Assembly: GCA_035555435.1 (NCBI GenBank)
Contig: DATMGN010000065.1
Location: 1 to 7,539 of the forward strand
DNA: 7,539 nt
Reading direction: 5' to 3'
Origin: 73-13 sp035555435
GTDB taxonomy: Bacteria; Actinomycetota; Actinomycetes; Actinomycetales; Microbacteriaceae
Part shown: piece after piece, positions 1-7,539 of the stretch
How the letters are laid out: each line of letters opens with the position of its first letter
How positions within the stretch are numbered: position 1 is the stretch's first letter
The notes under the pieces: model-generated
What the model was told of the DNA's origin: nothing
The model's input: only the letters and a program-made list of their open reading frames with translations
The model's database searches: none
Position numbers and translations under genes: made by a program

Positions 1-31
1 CCAAGAAGTCCTGAGCCAGCACAGCGCCCGT

Positions 32-58
32 CGGTGATCACGACAGGCTCGATCACCG
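32..58 (+). repeat. Perfect inverted repeat (hairpin) directly upstream of alaS
   Basis: CGGTGATC at 32-39 is the exact reverse complement of GATCACCG at 51-58, giving an 8-bp stem with an 11-nt loop. The last base of the 3' arm is the first G of the alaS GGAG Shine-Dalgarno. No T-run follows, so it does not look like an intrinsic terminator. The left arm also lies within an 8-base palindrome, GTGATCAC at 34-41, and GATCAC is directly repeated at 36-41 and 51-56. A folded mRNA could hinder ribosome access to the TTG start, or the DNA palindrome could be a protein-binding site. Both roles are inference. The symmetry itself is read directly. Confidence 0.5.
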
Positions 59-61
59 GAG
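58..61 (+). promoter_or_regulatory. Ribosome binding site of alaS
   Basis: GGAG lies 6 nt upstream of the TTG at 68. It is the only good Shine-Dalgarno near the N-terminus of the synthetase and fixes TTG as the start. Its first G is also the last base of the upstream hairpin stem. Confidence 0.7.
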
Positions 62-67
62 TTTCTA

Positions 68-2727
<2,660 letters not shown>

Positions 2728-2731
<4 letters not shown>

Positions 2732-3189
2732 GGCACGGGACCCGACTCGGCGTCGACGTCGGCACGGTCCGGATCGGCGTCGCGAAGAGCGACCCGCATG
2801 GCATCCTCGCGTCGCCGCTGGAGACCGTCCCGCGCGGCGGCGGCGATCTCGACCGGCTCGTCGCGCTCGCTCGCGAGCACGAGGCGATCGACGTCTACGT
2901 CGGACGTCCCGCCGCGCTCTCGGGCCGCACGACCGCCTCGACCGAGGACGCCATCGCGTTCGCCGCGGCGCTCGACGCGCGGCTGCCGGGCCTCGTCCGC
3001 CTGATCGATGAGCGCCTGACCACCGTGACCGCGCAGGAACGACTGCGCGCGACGGGGAAAGATGCGCGTCGTGCGCGCGCCGTGGTCGACCAGACGGCCG
3101 CGGCTATCATGCTGGAACACGCGCTCGACTCGGAGCGGCAGACCGGTACGCGCCCGGGCATCGACGTGCCCGACGCGCACGACCGCTGA
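2728..3189 (+). CDS. ruvX: RuvX/YqgF-family RNase H-like nuclease (putative Holliday junction resolvase)
   Basis: A 153-residue protein, full length for the family. RuvX/YqgF proteins have an RNase H-like fold. They are named as Holliday junction resolvases, but genetic evidence in E. coli also ties them to 16S rRNA 5' end processing and to antitermination, so the in vivo role is not settled. Visible motifs are the first strand LGVDVGTVRIGVAKSD with acidic D10; VGRPAALSG at 58-66; DERLTT from D94; and the C-terminal VVDQTAAAIML with D121. The conserved acidic residues are thus kept, while the usual VGLP is VGRP here. The ATG at 2728 overlaps the alaS stop by 4 nt (ATGA). No Shine-Dalgarno is evident before it, so translation is probably coupled to alaS. 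The tail after about residue 135 is polar and likely flexible. Placement between alaS and mltG is common in actinobacteria. Confidence 0.95.
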
Positions 3190-3193
3190 GATC

Positions 3194-3198
3194 AGGAG
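3194..3198 (+). promoter_or_regulatory. Ribosome binding site of mltG
   Basis: AGGAG ends 4 nt before the ATG at 3203. It selects this start, although the frame stays open upstream into ruvX. It is a stronger Shine-Dalgarno than any seen before ruvX, aroE or aroC, so mltG can be translated independently of ruvX. Confidence 0.7.
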
Positions 3199-3202
3199 AC
3201 GC

Positions 3203-5218
3203 ATGGAGAAGGACGGGGGGCTCGACGATCTCTTCGGCGCGCTCGGCGACGAGGAGTCTCGTGAGCCGGCGCAGCAGGAGACACCTTTGGAGTCCTCCGG
3301 GGAGGCGCCGCGTCCCGTCGATCCCTCTGCCGCCCTCAACGCCGCGTTCATCGAGGCGGCGACCGCCCCCGTCGAGCCGTTGACGCCGTCGACCCCGCCG
3401 CCGCCCGCCGCGTCGGACTCGCTGTCCGACGACCCCGACTCGCACCCCGCGCTCCTCCCGCCCACGACCCGGCGCGAACTGCGAGAACGCCAGCGCGCAG
3501 GGGATACCGGCGCGATCGGCGTCGCGGCATTCGAGCCGGCCGCGCCCGCGGCACAGCCGGCGAGCGAACCATCCGCAGTGCCCGCTGCGGCCTCGCCCGC
3601 GGATTCGGCACAAGAGGCCCCGGAGGGGGTCGCCGAAGCGCTGGCCGGCGAGCCGGAGGGCTTCGTGCCGTTCGTCCCCGTCGAGCCGCATGAGCCCGCC
3701 GAGCCTGCCGAGCCGATCGAGCCTGCCGAGCCCATCGAGTCCGCCGAGTCCGCCGAGCCCATCGACGAGGACGTCCCGGACGACGCGGCGGCGGCCGGTT
3801 CGCCGATCACCGACGAGTTCATCGCCGAGGAGTTGCGCGTCCAGGACGCGCTCACCGCCGCCGAGGCGCTCGACGAGGAGCCGGTCGCCGACGCCGAGCT
3901 CGCGGCGCTCTCGACCGCGCCGCAGGTCGAGCAGCGAGCAGGCGCCGCAGGGCAGGAGCCGCTGCTCGTCTCCTCCGCCCCGCGTCAGCTGAGCGGCCGT
4001 GGCTTCCCGATCCGCCTCGAGCCGCCGACCGACGAGGGCCCCAAGCGGCGACCGTGGTGGCTCTTCTGGGCGGTGCCGCTCATGGTCATCGTCCTCCTGA
4101 TCGGCTACGTGGGCGTGTACCTCTTCACCCACATCAAGGAGCCCGGCTGGAACATCCTCGGCTTCCAGGTGCCGAGCGCCGTCGAGGAGAAGGTGCGCGA
4201 GCTGCTCGGCTGGGAGATCCCGAACGACTACGAGGGCACCGGCAACGGCGAAGAGGCCATCATCACGATCCTCCCCGGCGACTTCGGCGACGACGTCGCG
4301 ATCTCGCTGCACGCGGCCGGCGTCACGAAGACGTTCGACGCGTTCCACGACCTGCTGCTCGAGCTCGGCGAACGGGGCGAGGAGCCGAGCTTCCTGCCCG
4401 GTAATTACCGCCTCCAGCACGAGATGAGTGCGCAGTCGGCGCTCGATGCCCTGCTCGACCCCGCGAACCGCATCGCGAACCGCGTCATCATTCCGGAGGG
4501 CTCGACGCTGCCCGACACGCTCGCGATCCTCGCGGGTCAGACGGGCCTGCCGATCGAGGAGTTCACCGCGGCCGCGGCCGACCTCGGTCAGTACGGCCTG
4601 CCGGCGAACGCCGTGAGCCTCGAGGGCTACCTCTTCCCGGCCTCCTACGACCTCGATGGCACGGAGACCGCGGTGGGGCTGCTCCAGCGGCTCGTCGCCG
4701 AGACGTTCACCCGGCTCGATGCCCTCGGCGTCGCCCCGGAGAACCGCAACGCGTTCCTGACGCTCGCCTCGATCGTGCAGAAGGAGTCGGGGCCGAATCC
4801 CGAGGACCCACCGAAGATCGCCCGGGTCTTCCAGAACCGCATCGACCAGGGCATCATGCTCGAGTCCGATGCGACGACCACCTACGGCACCTGCATTTGG
4901 GGTCCGAGTCAGGGTCGCGTCGCGCCGGACACCTGCGGCACTGTATGGCTCAACCAGGCCGACATCGACGACACGACGAACCCCTACAACACGAGGGCGC
5001 TGCCCGGGCTGCCCCCGGGGCCGATCTCGATGCCGGGACAGGCCGCGCTCGACGCGGTCGCTCACCCGGCCGACGGACCGTGGCTGTTCTTCGTCGCCGT
5101 CAACCTTGCGACGGGCGAGACGGTCTTCACCGAGACGATCGAGCAGCACGAGGCCGCGGTCGACGAGCTCTACGCGTGGTGCGAGGCGAGCGACGAGAAC
5201 GCCTCGTACTGCGCGTGA
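3203..5218 (+). CDS. mltG: Endolytic murein transglycosylase MltG (YceG-like) with long acidic cytoplasmic tail
   Basis: MltG is a single-pass membrane enzyme that cuts nascent peptidoglycan glycan strands between MurNAc and GlcNAc, setting strand length. This copy has 671 residues, against about 340 in E. coli; the excess is the N-terminal tail. Residues 1-280 are Glu/Pro/Ala-rich, probably disordered and cytoplasmic, with one basic island (TTRRELRERQRAG, 88-100) and an EPA/EPI repeat (161-187). A basic patch, PKRRP, precedes one transmembrane helix (about 285-308), predicting the C-terminus outside. A LysM-like region follows (about 350-425), then the YceG catalytic domain: EGYLFPASY at 474-482, LASIVQKES with E528 aligned to the catalytic Glu, LESDATTTYG at 553-562 and GLPPGPIS at 602-609. 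Its only four cysteines (C564, C578, C660, C670) all lie outside the membrane. Start ATG is fixed by AGGAG at 3194; the gap from ruvX is 13 nt. Function is confident; the tail's role is unknown. Confidence 0.96.
   Translation: MEKDGGLDDLFGALGDEESREPAQQETPLESSGEAPRPVDPSAALNAAFIEAATAPVEPLTPSTPPPPAASDSLSDDPDSHPALLPPTTRRELRERQRAGDTGAIGVAAFEPAAPAAQPASEPSAVPAAASPADSAQEAPEGVAEALAGEPEGFVPFVPVEPHEPAEPAEPIEPAEPIESAESAEPIDEDVPDDAAAAGSPITDEFIAEELRVQDALTAAEALDEEPVADAELAALSTAPQVEQRAGAAGQEPLLVSSAPRQLSGRGFPIRLEPPTDEGPKRRPWWLFWAVPLMVIVLLIGYVGVYLFTHIKEPGWNILGFQVPSAVEEKVRELLGWEIPNDYEGTGNGEEAIITILPGDFGDDVAISLHAAGVTKTFDAFHDLLLELGERGEEPSFLPGNYRLQHEMSAQSALDALLDPANRIANRVIIPEGSTLPDTLAILAGQTGLPIEEFTAAAADLGQYGLPANAVSLEGYLFPASYDLDGTETAVGLLQRLVAETFTRLDALGVAPENRNAFLTLASIVQKESGPNPEDPPKIARVFQNRIDQGIMLESDATTTYGTCIWGPSQGRVAPDTCGTVWLNQADIDDTTNPYNTRALPGLPPGPISMPGQAALDAVAHPADGPWLFFVAVNLATGETVFTETIEQHEAAVDELYAWCEASDENASYCA
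3683..3763 (+). repeat. 9-nt tandem repeat in mltG encoding EPx/ESx tripeptides
   Basis: Nine consecutive in-frame 9-nt units, each starting with GAG, encode EPH EPA EPA EPI EPA EPI ESA ESA EPI (MltG residues 161-187). Units differ mainly at wobble positions and by CC versus TC at the second codon. This suggests old expansion followed by drift. Because the unit is three codons, gain or loss of copies would change tail length without breaking the frame. The repeat lies in the predicted disordered cytoplasmic tail, well before the membrane helix. Confidence 0.85.
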
Positions 5219-5225
5219 GCGCACG

Positions 5226-6059
5226 ATGATCGTCCGCGAGCCGGGGCGCACGCGGCTCGCCGTGCTCGGCAGCCCGATCGCGCATTCGCGCTCGCCGCGG
5301 CTCCACGCGGCGGCCTACCGGACGCTTGGCCTGCCCTGGGAGTACGGCCGCCACGAGGTCGACGAGGGCGACCTCGCCTCATTCATCGCGACGCTCGACG
5401 ACCAGTGGCGGGGGCTCTCGCTCACGATGCCGCTCAAGCCCGAGGCGCTGCGCCTCTCAGCGAGCGTCTCGGACGTCGCGGAGGAGACCGGCGCGGTCAA
5501 CACGCTGCTGCTCGGCGGCGACGGCCCCGCGGGGTACAACACCGACGTCTACGGCATCATGCGCGCGCTGCGCGACGCCGGGGTGGAGCGCGTCGACCGC
5601 GTGCTCGTGCTCGGCGCCGGGGCGACGGCGCGCTCCGTCGTCTCGGCCGCACGCCGGCTCGGCGCGGCGTCCGTGGTCGCCGCGGCACGGCGTTCTGATG
5701 CCGCCGACGCACTCGCGGACTACGCGGGCGCACTCGGGCTCGCGAGCGAGGCCGCCGACCTGCACAGCACGCTCGACACCGGCGCCGATCTCGTCGTCAA
5801 CACCGTCCCGGGCGGCGCCGCAGCGGAGATCCGTTTCGGGGGATCGCAGACGGCGAGCACGCTCTTCGAGGTCGCGTACGACCCCTGGCCGAGCCCGCTC
5901 GTCGCGCGCTGGGACGGCCCTGCCGTCTCGGGTCTGGAGATGCTGCTGCACCAGGCGGTCGCGCAGGTGCGGATCTTCGTCACGGGCGACCCGCACACCC
6001 CGCTCGAGGACGAGAACGCGATCCTGACGGCGATGCGAAGCGGCCTCTCGCAGGCGTGA
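5226..6059 (+). CDS. aroE: Shikimate dehydrogenase (AroE family)
   Basis: AroE reduces 3-dehydroshikimate to shikimate with a nicotinamide cofactor in the cytoplasm, the fourth step of the shikimate pathway. The 277 residues match the family. Substrate-domain motifs are LGSPIAHSRSP with shikimate-binding S21 and S23, LSLTMPLK with catalytic K71, GAVNTL with N92, and GYNTDVYG with catalytic D107. The Rossmann loop GAGATARS (130-137) binds the dinucleotide. NTVP (192-195), FEVAYDPWPSPL (214-225) and GLEMLLHQA with Q243 complete the C-terminal half. Two departures stand out: the usual N-V-T before the catalytic-Lys motif reads S-L-T, and the NRT-type NADP phosphate-binding motif after the second strand is replaced by AARRS (153-157). 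Cofactor preference is therefore uncertain, though R155/R156 could still contact a phosphate. The ATG at 5226 is 7 nt after the mltG stop and has no clear Shine-Dalgarno, so coupled translation is likely. It sits directly before aroC and aroK, which supports biosynthetic shikimate use over quinate catabolism. Confidence 0.95.
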   Translation: MIVREPGRTRLAVLGSPIAHSRSPRLHAAAYRTLGLPWEYGRHEVDEGDLASFIATLDDQWRGLSLTMPLKPEALRLSASVSDVAEETGAVNTLLLGGDGPAGYNTDVYGIMRALRDAGVERVDRVLVLGAGATARSVVSAARRLGAASVVAAARRSDAADALADYAGALGLASEAADLHSTLDTGADLVVNTVPGGAAAEIRFGGSQTASTLFEVAYDPWPSPLVARWDGPAVSGLEMLLHQAVAQVRIFVTGDPHTPLEDENAILTAMRSGLSQA

Positions 6060-6072
6060 AAGACTGGTGAGC

Positions 6073-7275
6073 ATGCTGCGCTGGTTCACCGCGGGGGAGT
6101 CGCACGGCCCCGAGCTCGTTGCGATCGTCGAAGGGCTGCCGGCGGGCGTGCCCGTGCTGCCCGATGACATTCAGGCCGATCTGCAGCGGCGCAAGCTCGG
6201 CTACGGGCGCGGCGCACGTCAGGCCTTCGAGCAGGACGAGCTGACAATCAGCAGCGGCATCCGCTTCGGTCGCACGACCGGCGCGCCGATCGCGCTGCGG
6301 GTGGGCAATACGGAGTGGCCGCGCTGGGTCGACGTCATGAGCGTCGTGCCGGTCGACCTCGAGACCCTCCCGAAGGGGCGCGGTGCCGCGCTCACGCGTC
6401 CGCGGCCGGGCCACGCGGACCTCGTCGGCATGCAGAAGTACGACTTCCCCGAGGCACGGAACGTGCTCGAGCGCGCGTCGGCGCGGGAGACGGCGGCCCG
6501 CGTCGCGCTCGGCGCGCTCGCCCGAGCGCTGCTCGCGGAGCTCGGCGTGCAGCTGGTGAGCCACACGCTCGCGATCGAGACGGTGCGCGTGCCCGAGGAC
6601 TACGCCTACCCGGTCCCGGGCGACGTCGAGCGTCTGGATGCCGACCCGCTGCGCTGCACCGACCCGGCGACCTCGCGGGCGATGGTCGAGCGCATCGATC
6701 GCGCGCACGACGACGGCGACACGCTCGGCGGCGTCGTCGAGGTGCTCGCCTACGGCCTGCCGCCGGGGCTCGGCAGCTACGTCCAGTGGGACCGCAAGCT
6801 CGACGCGCAGCTCGCCGCGGCCATCATGAGCATCCAGGCGATCAAGGGCGTGGAGATCGGGGACGGCTTCGAGACGAGCCGCCGGCCGGGGTCCGCGGCG
6901 CACGACGAGATGCTGCGGACGGATGCGGGCATTCAGCGCCTGAGCGACCGCGCGGGCGGCACAGAGGGCGGCATGACGACCGGCACCGTGCTGCGCGTGC
7001 GCGCCGCCATGAAGCCGATCTCGACGGTGCCGCGGGCGCTGCGCACGGTCGACGTCGCGACCGGCGATCCGGCACAGGCGCACCACCAGCGCTCCGACGT
7101 CTGCGCCGTGCCGGCGGCGGGTGTCGTCGCGGAGGCGATGGTCGCGCTCGTGCTGGCGAACGCGATGCTCGAGAAGTTCGGCGGTGACTCGGTCGGGGAG
7201 ACGCGCCGCAACCTCGACGCCTACCTCGCCGCGATCCCCGACGCGCTTCGCACGCTCGGGTCCGAGGGCTCGTGA
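6073..7275 (+). CDS. aroC: Chorismate synthase
   Basis: AroC removes phosphate from 5-enolpyruvylshikimate-3-phosphate to give chorismate, the branch point for aromatic amino acids, folate and menaquinone. It needs reduced FMN. The protein has 400 residues from the ATG at 6073, close to the mycobacterial enzyme, and every family signature is present: GESHG (8-12, H11 catalytic), RRKLGYGRG (39-47), RPGHAD (111-116), RASARETAAR (134-143), GDGF (263-266), AMKPISTVP (312-320), RSDVCAVPAAG (340-350) and EKFGGDS (367-373). I chose the ATG because M-L-R-W is the usual actinobacterial start. An in-frame GTG at 6067 would add two residues and has a slightly better placed GAAAGA upstream, so it cannot be excluded. 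The gap from aroE is 13 nt, or 7 nt with the GTG start. The stop overlaps the aroK start (GTGA). Confidence 0.98.
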   Translation: MLRWFTAGESHGPELVAIVEGLPAGVPVLPDDIQADLQRRKLGYGRGARQAFEQDELTISSGIRFGRTTGAPIALRVGNTEWPRWVDVMSVVPVDLETLPKGRGAALTRPRPGHADLVGMQKYDFPEARNVLERASARETAARVALGALARALLAELGVQLVSHTLAIETVRVPEDYAYPVPGDVERLDADPLRCTDPATSRAMVERIDRAHDDGDTLGGVVEVLAYGLPPGLGSYVQWDRKLDAQLAAAIMSIQAIKGVEIGDGFETSRRPGSAAHDEMLRTDAGIQRLSDRAGGTEGGMTTGTVLRVRAAMKPISTVPRALRTVDVATGDPAQAHHQRSDVCAVPAAGVVAEAMVALVLANAMLEKFGGDSVGETRRNLDAYLAAIPDALRTLGSEGS

Positions 7276-7539
7276 GCGGCGCGATCGTCCTCATCGGGGC
7301 GCCCGGTGCGGGCAAGACCCGCACGGGCAAGCGGGTGGCGCGGGCGCTCGGGATTCCGCACATCGACACCGACAAGCGTTTCGTCGCCGAACACGGCTCC
7401 ATCGCGGAGTTCTTCGAGGCCTATGGCGAGCCGGAGTTCCGCCGGATCGAGCGCGAGCTCGTCGCGGACGCGGTGCGCGAGGACGCGATCGTGTCGCTCG
7501 GCGGTGGGGCGGTGCTCGACCCGGCGACCCAGGAGCTGC
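7272..7539 (+). CDS. aroK: Shikimate kinase (partial, runs off the window)
   Basis: Shikimate kinase transfers phosphate from ATP to the 3-hydroxyl of shikimate, the fifth step of the pathway. Only the first 89 codons of a roughly 165-180 residue protein are present; the 3' end is cut by the window edge, not by a frameshift. Visible are the Walker A loop GAPGAGKT (9-16), DTD (32-34) with D34 for shikimate binding, GSIAEFFEAYGEPEFRRIE (42-60) with R58, and SLGGGAV (75-81), the Gly-rich shikimate-binding loop. D34 and R58 have the same numbering as in Mycobacterium tuberculosis AroK, which supports the GTG at 7272 as the start. That GTG overlaps the aroC stop by 4 nt (GTGA), so translation is probably coupled. 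The lid arginine and the C-terminal half lie outside the window. Confidence 0.96.
   Translation, partial: MSGAIVLIGAPGAGKTRTGKRVARALGIPHIDTDKRFVAEHGSIAEFFEAYGEPEFRRIERELVADAVREDAIVSLGGGAVLDPATQEL

Larger units (their letters stand above)
1..67 (+). other. alaS leader, with the probable end of an upstream gene
   Basis: No complete gene fits here. Two forward frames close in this stretch and could be the tail of an upstream CDS. One ends ...K-K-S with TGA at 12-14, using codons typical of this genome. The other ends ...S-A-R-R with TGA at 35-37, using the less typical CAA and GAA. I lean towards the first, which would leave a 53-nt gap before alaS, but the fragment is too short to identify a protein. 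The third frame stays open into alaS and has no support. I see no convincing -35/-10 pair, so alaS may be read from a promoter outside the window. Confidence 0.3.

Noticed and set aside
32..58. Intrinsic terminator of the upstream gene
   Set aside because: The hairpin stem is sound but there is no T-run after it; the sequence goes straight into the alaS ribosome site.
2869..2878. 10-bp palindrome GCTCGCGAGC, found again at 5738-5747
   Set aside because: Both copies lie inside genes and are read in different frames. Such a 10-mer is likely by chance in a genome rich in GCTCG and CGAGC codons.
3062..3202. Upstream extension of the mltG frame into ruvX
   Set aside because: The ATG at 3203 has AGGAG at the right distance, and the extension is only the shadow of ruvX.
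3107..5251. Long open frame on the minus strand (714 codons) covering nearly all of mltG
   Set aside because: Arg/Gly/Leu/Asp-rich with no recognisable fold, and mirrors mltG, whose conserved motifs make it the real gene. Absence of stops follows from GC bias.

Overview
The window is high-GC DNA (third codon positions are almost all G or C) carrying a tight, single-strand run of housekeeping genes: alaS, ruvX (yqgF), mltG, aroE, aroC and the first part of aroK, all on the + strand. This order, the GTG/TTG starts, and the large Glu/Pro/Ala-rich cytoplasmic tail on MltG point to an actinobacterium of the order Micrococcales, most likely Microbacteriaceae. The family assignment is an inference from protein character and gene order, not from a search.

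Layout. Bases 1-67 are the leader of alaS. They probably include the last codons of an upstream gene and contain a perfect 8-bp inverted repeat whose 3' arm touches the alaS Shine-Dalgarno. alaS (68-2731, TTG start) encodes a complete alanyl-tRNA synthetase with an intact editing site. ruvX (2728-3189) overlaps alaS by ATGA. mltG (3203-5218) follows 13 nt later with a good ribosome binding site. It encodes a membrane-anchored endolytic transglycosylase with a roughly 280-residue cytoplasmic tail that holds an EPA/EPI tandem repeat. aroE (5226-6059), aroC (6073-7275) and aroK (7272 to the window edge) then follow with gaps of 7 and 13 nt and a GTGA overlap.

How they work together. The run looks like one transcription unit: no gap exceeds 13 nt and no terminator-like structure is seen between genes. 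It combines tRNA-Ala charging and proofreading, a RuvX-family nuclease linked to rRNA maturation and recombination, a glycan-strand terminase of the cell wall, and three steps of the shikimate-to-chorismate route (dehydrogenase, kinase, chorismate synthase). aroB probably follows aroK outside the window.

I found no mobile element, CRISPR array, tRNA, rRNA or defence-like gene. There is no convincing sign of an undescribed system. The points worth a second look are the alaS leader hairpin, the repetitive acidic tail and exported cysteines of MltG, motif departures in AroE and RuvX, and a strong palindrome inside alaS.
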